Source: Deltaproteobacteria bacterium (GTDB taxonomy: Bacteria; Desulfobacterota; Desulfarculia; Adiutricales; Adiutricaceae). Taken from it: 6,045 bases of DNA. Below the pieces are notes generated by a model. The model did not search any database. It was given only the letters and a program-made list of their open reading frames with translations, and was not told the origin of the DNA. Below are positions 1 to 4,893 of the stretch, one piece after another (positions within the stretch are counted from its first letter, which is position 1; every line of letters starts with the position of its first letter). The stretch is from assembly GCA_031279525.1 (NCBI GenBank), contig JAITIH010000203.1:1-6045 (forward strand), read 5' to 3'. Position numbers and translations under genes: made by a program.

Positions 1-185
1 CCCCGGGCCTCGACCTCGGAGTAAGGCAGGCCCAGCTCCCTAAGGTACTCGCCTCGGGCCTGCTCGAAGAACCTAAAGTAGTGGCCGTTGTTGACCACGC
101 CCATCAGATCGGTGTCCACGTAAAGGACCCGGTACCAGGTGGTCACCTTAAAGGCGGAGTCCGAGGGGTTGGCTAAGGCGGGCAT
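1..185 (-). CDS. Acyl-CoA thioesterase, hotdog fold (YbgC/4-hydroxybenzoyl-CoA thioesterase-like), 5' part only
   Basis: The reading frame starts with ATG at 185 and stays open to the window edge, giving the first 61 residues of a protein normally about 130-150 long. After a short leader, the stretch YRVLYVDTDLMGVVNNGHY followed by FRFFEQARGEYL matches the N-terminal signature of the 4HBT/YbgC hotdog family (D-T-D-x-M-G-V-V-x-x-x-x-Y, then F-E-x-A-R). In that family the Asp of this motif is catalytic and the enzymes hydrolyse acyl-CoA thioesters in the cytoplasm; the substrate cannot be told from this fragment. It begins one base after the apgM stop (TAA-G-ATG), and an AAGGA ribosome-binding site lies inside the end of apgM, so the two genes are probably co-transcribed and translationally coupled. 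The C-terminal half lies outside the window. Confidence 0.85.
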   Translation of the reverse strand, partial: MPALANPSDSAFKVTTWYRVLYVDTDLMGVVNNGHYFRFFEQARGEYLRELGLPYSEVEAR

Positions 186-186
186 C

Positions 187-1392
187 TTAGGCGGTCCTTT
201 CCGGGCCAAAGAGCAGCTGGCCCAAAGAAGGCCCATCCTGGACCAAAAGCCCGCTGGCCAGGGCCTCTTTCTCGGAGTAGCCTTGGGCGCCCGACCCGGC
301 CGGGCTAAGGGAGTCGTAAAGGACGAAGGGCACGGGGTCGGCCGCGTGGGTCCTTAAGCTAATGGGGGTGTAATGGTCGCAGGCGGCCAGGAGCCGAAAG
401 CCCCCAAGGCGCGGGAGGCCGGCTAAGATCGGGCCGACGATGAACCGGTCGAAGTTTTCGATGGCCTGGACTTTCGCCCTTAGATCCCCTTGATGCGACA
501 TCTCGTCGGGGGCCTCTAGGTGAACCACGGCTAAGTCCCGGGTTTCCAGGGCGGCTAACCCAGCCGCGGCCTTGCCCTGGTAATTGGTGTCAAGTAGCCC
601 CGTGGCCCCAGCCACCCGGATGGGCTCTAGGCCGGCGTAAATGCCTAAGCCCCTTATGATGTCCACGGCCGAGACCGTGGCCCCGGAAAGTCCCCAGCGT
701 TCTTGGTAGGTCTTGATTTTGGGGACTTGGCCCTGGCCCCAGAGCCAAATGGAGTTGGCCGGCGGGAGGCCTTTGGCCACCCTGGCCTGGTTTACCGGGC
801 TTTGAGTCAGGACGGGCCAGGAGAGCTTGACCAGGTCCATGAGGGGGGCGAGTTTAGGGTCCCTTAAAAACCCCTCTATGGATTTGTCCCTAAAGTCGTG
901 GGGCGGGATGGAGGGTAGGTCCGTCGGGGCCTTGGGCCAGACTAAAAGGTTCCGGTAGGAGACCCCTGGGTGCAGGGTCCTTTGGCCTAAGGGCAGTTTT
1001 TCGGACAGGGCCGTTAAGAGCTCCCGGGCCTCGGCGCTAGGAAAGTCCCCGGCCGAGTGGCTGCGCATGATCGTCTCCGGGCCCAACTCTAGGGTCACTA
1101 GGTTAAGCCGAAAGGCCAGGTCGCCGGGGTTGACCGGGACGTTTAAGGCCGCCGCCTCCAAAGGCCCTCGGCCGGTCAGGACCCCTTTTGGGTAATAGCC
1201 CATGAGGGACATGATGGCCACGTCCGAGCCCGGGGCCATGCCCTCGGGAGTGGTGGCCACGCGGCCGACTAGCCCTTCTTTGGCCAGGCGGTCCAAGTTA
1301 GGGGTCTGGGCGGCCGCCAAAGGGGTGAGGCCCCCCAACTCCGCTAGTGGGTAGTCGCCCATGCCGTCGCCAATTAGTATGAGATATTTCAT
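187..1392 (-). CDS. apgM: Cofactor-independent phosphoglycerate mutase, archaeal (ApgM) type
   Basis: The protein of 401 residues belongs to the alkaline phosphatase superfamily and has the usual ApgM length. The family interconverts 3- and 2-phosphoglycerate in glycolysis and gluconeogenesis using two divalent metals and a phosphoserine intermediate. Visible motifs: DGMGD (D9) at the N-terminus, PGSDVA with the expected nucleophile S56, TGRGPLEA near 75, HLEAPDEMSHQGD (D296, H300) and ACDHYTP (D339, H340) followed by THAADPVPF (H349). By analogy with other iPGMs, D9/S56/D339/H340 and D296/H300/H349 would form the two metal sites. I chose the ATG at 1392 because homologues start with MKYLILIGDG; an in-frame TTG at 1419 would add nine unconserved residues. 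No clear Shine-Dalgarno precedes either start. Some bacterial members of this family have been proposed to be homoserine kinases, so the exact reaction is less certain than the family. The thioesterase gene follows after one base. Confidence 0.93.
   Translation of the reverse strand: MKYLILIGDGMGDYPLAELGGLTPLAAAQTPNLDRLAKEGLVGRVATTPEGMAPGSDVAIMSLMGYYPKGVLTGRGPLEAAALNVPVNPGDLAFRLNLVTLELGPETIMRSHSAGDFPSAEARELLTALSEKLPLGQRTLHPGVSYRNLLVWPKAPTDLPSIPPHDFRDKSIEGFLRDPKLAPLMDLVKLSWPVLTQSPVNQARVAKGLPPANSIWLWGQGQVPKIKTYQERWGLSGATVSAVDIIRGLGIYAGLEPIRVAGATGLLDTNYQGKAAAGLAALETRDLAVVHLEAPDEMSHQGDLRAKVQAIENFDRFIVGPILAGLPRLGGFRLLAACDHYTPISLRTHAADPVPFVLYDSLSPAGSGAQGYSEKEALASGLLVQDGPSLGQLLFGPERTA
195..199 (-). 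promoter_or_regulatory. Ribosome-binding site of the thioesterase gene
   Basis: On the minus strand an AAGGA sits nine bases before the ATG at 185. It lies within the last codons of apgM, which supports both the chosen start and translational coupling of the two genes. Confidence 0.65.
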
Positions 1393-1468
1393 TTTTTGCT
1401 TTTTGAGGATTTTGGCCAACGTTCAAGAAAAAATAGAACCATTTTTAGGTCTGTTTAGCCAGGCCGTT

Positions 1469-1515
1469 AAAAAAATATATGGCGAGGAAAGACGCGTCGG
1501 GCGGTTTCGCTCGCC
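1469..1515 (-). terminator. Intrinsic terminator or attenuator upstream of apgM
   Basis: Read on the minus strand, GGCGAG-C-GAAA (from 1515) pairs with TTTCCTCGCC (ending at 1481) to give a 10-bp stem with one bulged C and a 14-base loop. An ATATA spacer-like stretch then leads into seven T residues (1475-1469). This is the layout of a Rho-independent terminator. It lies only 76 bases before the apgM start and more than 650 bases beyond the nearest upstream gene on that strand. It could therefore be an attenuator in the apgM leader rather than a simple gene-end terminator. The opposite strand has no matching T-run directly after the stem. Confidence 0.6.
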
Positions 1516-1571
1516 AAAAATATCGAAAAAACTAACATTTTTTGCGGCCTGATTCAAGAGATTAAATCAAG

Positions 1572-1599
1572 GGCCGCCTCCAGGAGCCGAGAGGCGGCC
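1572..1599 (-). other. GC-rich stem-loop in the apgM upstream region
   Basis: GGCCGCCTC and GAGGCGGCC form a perfect 9-bp stem around a 10-base loop. It stands 57 bases upstream of the terminator-like hairpin on the minus strand. Its GGCGG could instead pair with CCGCC in the loop of that hairpin, so the two could be alternative structures; this pairing is only an inference. The loop and 3' flank contain a 13-base string (GGAGCCGAGAGGC, 1583-1595 on the plus strand) that recurs at 2115-2127. Confidence 0.4.
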
Positions 1600-1757
1600 T
1601 AAAGGGCCGCGGCCTTAAAGGGCTTTTAGGCGCCTTTAGCCTGGGGGCGATGGGCCTTAGGCCCTAAAACTAGGCTCGTCTTTAACGAGAAGGCCTAAAG
1701 CTTTGGGGCTTAGGGGGAAAAGGCCTTGGCGAGGGCGGGCTCGGCTTTTTCGCGGGG

Positions 1758-1804
1758 GGCCAATATTATATGGATAGGGCCAGGGCCAATCTTAAATGGA
1801 TAGG
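1758..1804. repeat. Two-copy direct repeat, 21-bp units
   Basis: Two 21-base units (1758-1778 and 1784-1804) share GGCCAAT, then TTA, then ATGGATAGG, with two mismatches and a 26-base period. The period is close to 2.5 helical turns. Repeats of this kind may be a tandem protein-binding site or a simple duplication; neither flanking gene starts nearby. Confidence 0.6.
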
Positions 1805-1820
1805 AAAGCCAGCTGGCTTT
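1805..1820. repeat. Perfect 16-bp palindrome, operator-like
   Basis: AAAGCCAGCTGGCTTT is a perfect inverted repeat that directly abuts the second unit of the 21-bp direct repeat. Its core CCAGCTGG also occurs in the repeat arrays of the rnfD-B gene, where it is part of codons for DQLAS. As an intergenic site it could bind a dimeric regulator, but no start codon or promoter nearby confirms this. Confidence 0.45.
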
Positions 1821-2186
1821 AGAGGGATCGGCCTATGAAGGAGGAGAAAAGACGGCTTCGGCCTAACGCGGCCAAAAATCTCCCCTTAAAGGCTAGTAAA
1901 GAACCTTATAAAAACTTTAAATAGCCTTATAACTAATTAAAAAATAGTTAAAGACTTATAAAAAGTATAAATAACTTTTAAAGATCTTCTAAGGCTAATA
2001 AAATTGCATTAATTGCCCTTTAAAAAGGGGGCCTAGCTCTGGGCCAAGGCCGTAGGGCAAACTAGCCCGCTAAGAACCCTTGGGGGCCATTAAAGGCTCA
2101 TAGGGGTTCCCCGGGGAGCCGAGAGGCTTGGGGCGAAAGGCGGCCCCCTAAATTAATGCGACCCTATTAAGGGAGGCGAAGGGCTC

Positions 2187-2402
2187 TTAGTTAGGAGCCA
2201 AAACCTTTTCCAGTTGGGACTCCAAAAGGCGGATCTTGGCTTCGATGCGGGAGTAGTCCTCCACGAGGCTGCGATGGCGTTGGACTAGCTTGTTGTAGAA
2301 GTCCTTCTCGCCGGCGCTGGCGTCGGAGGAGGTGGCGGGAGCGGCGACGTTGGCCGTGGGGTTGGTAGTTTTATCTTCAGGCACCGTTTTAACTTTCGGC
2401 AC
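2187..2402 (-). CDS. Small hypothetical protein with C-terminal coiled coil
   Basis: This is a 71-residue frame starting with GTG at 2402. The first 32 residues are low-complexity and rich in Thr, Ala, Ser and Pro. The rest (EKDFYNKLVQRHRSL onward to LEKVLAPN) is charged with hydrophobic residues at heptad-like spacing, so a coiled coil of roughly 35 residues is likely. No signal peptide or membrane segment is seen, so it is probably cytoplasmic and may act as an oligomeric adaptor; I do not recognise the family. Support for a real gene is the G/C-rich third codon positions, in contrast to the AT-rich DNA directly upstream, and a good promoter about 200 bases upstream pointing at it. Against it is the lack of a clear Shine-Dalgarno before the GTG. 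An in-frame stop at 2421-2423 rules out a much longer N-terminus. Confidence 0.6.
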   Translation of the reverse strand: MPKVKTVPEDKTTNPTANVAAPATSSDASAGEKDFYNKLVQRHRSLVEDYSRIEAKIRLLESQLEKVLAPN

Positions 2403-2432
2403 AAACCAGTTAAAAAAATTTTATTTCTTTAA

Positions 2433-2460
2433 GGGGAACGGCCAAGGCCTTAAATTCCCC
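2433..2460 (-). promoter_or_regulatory. Hairpin just upstream of the small coiled-coil gene
   Basis: GGGGAA and TTCCCC form the outer stem, and the inner GGCC-AA-GGCC can pair with itself, separated by an uneven internal loop. It lies about 30 bases before the GTG start. A run of seven T residues on the minus strand (2418-2412) follows, but 14 bases after the stem, which is too far for a standard intrinsic terminator. Confidence 0.35.
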
Positions 2461-2546
2461 CAATATTTCGGTCGGGCTGAAAGACAAAAAATTAAATTCC
2501 AAAAATGGCCAGAAAAAAATTTTAAGTTCCCGGCCCTAGATGTTGA

Positions 2547-2602
2547 GAGTCTTTGGCCCAAAACCCCAAGCGGCGCTTATATGGGATTATTGGATAAGAC
2601 TC
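2547..2602 (-). promoter_or_regulatory. Predicted structured 5' leader domain
   Basis: The minus-strand strings GAGTCTT (2602-2596) and AAGACTC (2553-2547) are exact reverse complements and would close a domain of about 56 bases. Inside it AAGC-GCC-GCTT, flanked by CCC and GGG, can form a second hairpin. The outer stem begins almost exactly where transcription from the 2638-2610 promoter should start. It resembles no riboswitch class I recognise; the pairing was judged by eye only. Confidence 0.4.
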
Positions 2603-2609
2603 AAAATTA

Positions 2610-2638
2610 AGCATAAGATATTTAAGGTTGTTTGTCAA
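2610..2638 (-). promoter_or_regulatory. Sigma-70-type promoter reading toward the small coiled-coil gene
   Basis: The minus strand has a perfect -35 box TTGACA (2638-2633), a 17-base spacer and TATGCT (2615-2610, four of six consensus bases). The start of transcription would fall near 2603, leaving an untranslated leader of about 200 bases before the GTG at 2402. It lies in an AT-rich stretch, as expected for a promoter region in a GC-rich genome. Confidence 0.6.
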
Positions 2639-2880
2639 TACTTTTTTACAGAAAATTTAAAGCGCTTTGACAGTGAAGAATTTTTTTAGGTTTTTAAATG
2701 ATGGGAATTTTTACCGCTTTTTGGCTGGCTATGGGGTGGGTTAAAATATTTAATCAATAGAGGTTTTAGCCGGAAGATGAGTATAGGAAAAATGAAGATT
2801 AAGCGATTTTTTTAAGTTTAGCCTAAACCTATACGTATTTATGGGCGCATGCCTATTTAGGGACCTTCAGTTTAGTCATC

Positions 2881-4893
2881 TTAGCCCCCGACGGGCCAAG
2901 GCCCTGGGGCTAGTATTTCCGGGACGCGTCGAGGGCAGGCCGCTCGGCAAGCCCACTGGCAGCCCTCCCCCAAAAGGCATTTTTGGCGATTTATGGCCGG
3001 GGGGCCAAACTTTTGGCGGCTTATGGCCCGGGCCGGGCAAGCTTTGGCGCAGCGGCCGCAGCCTAGGCAGCCAGCCTGGCAGATTTCGGCCATGACTTTG
3101 AGCTTGGCCAGCCCCCGGCAAGGAATGACCACCCTGGCCGATCTAGGGATCAGGGCCATGAGCCCGTTGGGGCAGGCGGCCACGCACCGTCCGCAGCCCA
3201 GGCAGGCGGCCGGGTCTACTTGGGGGGCCTGGCCCGGGCCCAAGGCCAAGGCCTGGGTGGGGCAGGCTAGGGCGCAATCCCCAAACCCCAAGCAGGCCTC
3301 CCGACAGGCGAAGGCGGCCCCGGGCAAGCGGCAGGAGCGAGGCTCCGGGCTAAGGCCTAGGACGGCTAGTTGGCCTTTTTCTCGGCGGCACAGACGGGCG
3401 GCCATGAAAGGGCGGTCTGGGCTTAGGCTCTCGGAAGTCGGCTGGCCTGGGGTTGGCTGGCCTGGGGAAGCCGGTTGGCCGGAGGTCAGGCCGCCCGGGG
3501 GCGGCTGGCCGGAAGGAGGTAGGTCGGGGGTCGGCCGACCGGAAGATAGCTGGTCGGGGACCCTCTGGTCAGGCCCATGTTCGTCGGATTTTAGACCGTC
3601 CGTAGGCGGTTGGTCGGAAGCCAGCTGGTCTGGATTCGGCTGCTCGGAAGCCAGCTGGTCTGGATTCGGCTGGTCGGAAGCCAGCTGGTCAGGGTTCGGC
3701 TGGTCGGAAGCCAGCTGGTCTGGGTTCGGCTGGTCGGAGGCCAGCTGGTCTGGGTTCGGCTGGTCGGCGGTCCACTGGTTAGGCCTAAGCTGGTTAGGCC
3801 TCAGGTCGTTCGTGGGTGAGGGGCCGTAAGCCAGCTGGTCGTCAGTCGGCTGGTCGTAAGTCAGGCCATTGGAAGCCAGCTGGTCGGAAGTTAAGCAGTT
3901 GGAAGCCAGCTGGTCGGAAGTTAAGCCGTTGGAAGCCAGCTGGTCGGAAGTTAAGCCATGGGAAGCCAGCTGGTCGGAAGTTAAGCCATTGGAAGCCAGT
4001 TGGTCGTAAGTTAAGCCATGGGAAGCCAGCTGGTCGTAAGTTAAGCCATTGGAAGCCAGTTGGTCGTAAGTTAAGCCATTGGAAGCCAGTTGGTCGTAAG
4101 TTAAGCCATTGGAAGCCAGTTGGTCGGAAGTTAAGCCGTTGGAAGCCAGTTGGTAGGAATTCGGCTCGTTAGACGACGGACGGTTTTTAGGCGGCTGGTC
4201 GGCGGCTAGCCAGCCTTCAAGGCCCCACAGGATAAGGCCGCCTAAAAATCCCCAGAGCCCGCCCACTAAGGGCCAGGCCCCTAAAAGGGCCGCCAAGGCC
4301 AGCCGTCGGGGGCTTTTGGGTTTGTCCGGGCCTAAGAAGAGAGCGACGAAGCTAAAGGGGAGAAATCGAATGGCCTCGGCCTGGCCTAGCCAGAAGGCGG
4401 CGGCGAGGAAGGCCAGAAAAATTAGGAAGGAAGGCTTGGAGGCCCGGCCGGCGAGACGGAGTCCCAAGGCCCCGGGCAGTAAGCCTAAGTAGGTCCAGGC
4501 CGGCGGCGGTGGGCCTAGGAAAGCCAGCCCCAGTAAGGCCCCTAAAAGGCCGGGCCGCCTAATTAAGCCGGGCCAGAGGGCGATTAGCCCCCCGCCGAGG
4601 CCGGCGGCCGCGGCCAGGATGGGCTCGCCTGGCCCCAATAAGGCCAGGCTGGCCAAGGCCCCGGCCCAGGGGTCGAGGTCCCGCCAAGGGGCGGGTTCTA
4701 GGGCCAGCTTTTGGGCGAGCCAGAAAACGGCTCCGGCCAGACCCAAGGCCAATAAGGGCCAAAGGCCCGGCCGGCCGTAAAAGTAGGCCAAGGCCAAAGG
4801 CGAGAGAACGAAAACGGTCTCTAGGTTATAGCCCCGAAACGTGGCCAGGGGCCGGGCGTAGGGCCCCGGCGCCAGGGACAGGCCTTGGCCCAT
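2881..4893 (-). CDS. rnfD: RnfD-RnfB fusion: membrane subunit joined by a repeat linker to a four-cluster ferredoxin module
   Basis: The 670-residue protein has three parts. Residues 1-230 are very hydrophobic with about nine membrane segments. They resemble a shortened RnfD: LSLAPGPYARPLATF fits the family start, RRPGLLGALLGLAFL the NPALVG-type segment, and ALFLGPDKPKSPRRLAL the ATDPVTSP region. The SGAT-type site of covalent FMN attachment is not seen. Residues 234-497 are a hydrophilic linker rich in Asp, Gln, Asn, Ser and Pro with two 10-residue repeat arrays. Residues 498-670 resemble RnfB: CX3CX5CX3CP (530, 534, 540, 544), CX2CX2CX3CP (564-574), CX2CX2CX3CP (609-619) and an unusual CX5CX3CX3CP (639-653), with extra Cys at 502, 521, 592 and 605. 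The membrane anchor and Fes domain that normally begin RnfB are absent. I chose the ATG at 4893 because it overlaps the rnfC stop as TAATG, after a GGGGGTGG stretch; a GTG at 4953 would add 20 residues inside rnfC. RnfD and RnfB normally act in Na+- or H+-translocating electron transfer between reduced ferredoxin and NAD. I know of no standard fusion of this kind. Confidence 0.82.
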   Translation of the reverse strand: MGQGLSLAPGPYARPLATFRGYNLETVFVLSPLALAYFYGRPGLWPLLALGLAGAVFWLAQKLALEPAPWRDLDPWAGALASLALLGPGEPILAAAAGLGGGLIALWPGLIRRPGLLGALLGLAFLGPPPPAWTYLGLLPGALGLRLAGRASKPSFLIFLAFLAAAFWLGQAEAIRFLPFSFVALFLGPDKPKSPRRLALAALLGAWPLVGGLWGFLGGLILWGLEGWLAADQPPKNRPSSNEPNSYQLASNGLTSDQLASNGLTYDQLASNGLTYDQLASNGLTYDQLASHGLTYDQLASNGLTSDQLASHGLTSDQLASNGLTSDQLASNCLTSDQLASNGLTYDQPTDDQLAYGPSPTNDLRPNQLRPNQWTADQPNPDQLASDQPNPDQLASDQPNPDQLASDQPNPDQLASEQPNPDQLASDQPPTDGLKSDEHGPDQRVPDQLSSGRPTPDLPPSGQPPPGGLTSGQPASPGQPTPGQPTSESLSPDRPFMAARLCRREKGQLAVLGLSPEPRSCRLPGAAFACREACLGFGDCALACPTQALALGPGQAPQVDPAACLGCGRCVAACPNGLMALIPRSARVVIPCRGLAKLKVMAEICQAGCLGCGRCAKACPARAISRQKFGPPAINRQKCLLGEGCQWACRAACPRRVPEILAPGPWPVGG
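3616..3765 (-). repeat. Tandem 30-bp repeat array, 5 units, coding for DQPNPDQLAS
   Basis: Five consecutive 30-base units lie in frame in rnfD-B (residues 377-426). Each encodes DQPNPDQLAS, except the one at 3616 with E for the first D. Differences are single bases, mostly silent. Half of each unit (GGAAGCCAGCTGGTC on the plus strand, encoding DQLAS) is shared with the second array. Confidence 0.95.
3871..4140 (-). repeat. Tandem 30-bp repeat array, 9 units, coding for NGLT(S/Y)DQLAS
   Basis: Nine full 30-base units (residues 252-341 of rnfD-B) encode NGLTSDQLAS or NGLTYDQLAS, with H for N in two units and C for G in one. Degenerate partial units flank them at 4141-4155 and 3841-3870. Tyr variants cluster toward the N-terminal side and Ser variants toward the C-terminal side, a gradient expected from unit duplication. 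Weaker 5-residue periodicity (such as RPNQL, RPNQW, TADQP) fills the space between the two arrays. Confidence 0.95.

Larger units (their letters stand above)
1393..2186. other. Long intergenic region without a supported gene
   Basis: I see no convincing protein gene, tRNA or known structured RNA here. From right to left it holds a GC-rich block (about 2030-2160) with the palindrome TCCCCGGGGA at 2108-2117, an AT-rich block (about 1895-2015) with repeated CTTATAA strings, a direct repeat and a 16-bp palindrome (1758-1820), another GC-rich block (about 1570-1740) full of small inverted repeats such as GGGCCTTAGGCCC at 1652-1664 and CTCGT/ACGAG at 1675-1689, and the apgM leader. A 29-codon plus-strand frame at 1835-1924 starts with ATG and is rich in Lys and Arg, but nothing else supports it. 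No good -35/-10 pair for apgM was found; TATATT at 1479-1474 resembles a -10 box but overlaps the terminator tail and lacks a -35. Confidence 0.6.
2403..2880. other. AT-rich intergenic region downstream of rnfD-B
   Basis: This stretch separates the rnfD-B stop from the small coiled-coil gene and is far richer in A and T than the flanking genes. It holds the minus-strand promoter and leader described separately. AAAAAAATTTTA occurs twice (near 2412 and 2514), and the palindrome AAAGCGCTTT lies at 2659-2668. No convincing terminator for rnfD-B is visible on the minus strand: the GTTTAG/CTAAAC inverted repeat near 2815-2828 is followed by A residues, not T. Directly after the rnfD-B stop an ATG at 2879 opens an 8-codon frame (MTKLKVPK, ending with TAG), which is too short to call. 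A 20-residue hydrophobic plus-strand frame lies at 2698-2760. No rnfG, rnfE or rnfA is present. Confidence 0.6.

Noticed and set aside
1835..1924. 29-residue basic frame in the long intergenic region
   Set aside because: It starts with ATG but has no ribosome-binding site before it and no other support; its GGAGG lies after the start codon.
2332..2610. Plus-strand frame of 92 codons
   Set aside because: Its first part is antisense to the small coiled-coil gene and the rest runs through the promoter and leader; no motif, ribosome-binding site or gene-like codon use.
2667..2700. Plus-strand TTGACA as a divergent promoter
   Set aside because: No -10 box lies at 16-18 bases; the best match, TTTAAA, is 20 bases away, and no credible gene follows.
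2808..2830. Terminator after rnfD-B
   Set aside because: The GTTTAG/CTAAAC inverted repeat is AT-rich with a one-base loop and is followed by A residues on the minus strand.
3616..4140. CRISPR array
   Set aside because: The 30-base units are contiguous without unique spacers and encode protein repeats in frame.
2993..4172. Long plus-strand frames across the rnfD-B linker, including a Lys/Arg-rich repeat protein of 118 residues
   Set aside because: They are the antisense of the in-frame 30-bp repeats, which keep all frames open because 30 is a multiple of three. The minus strand encodes recognisable domains on both sides.
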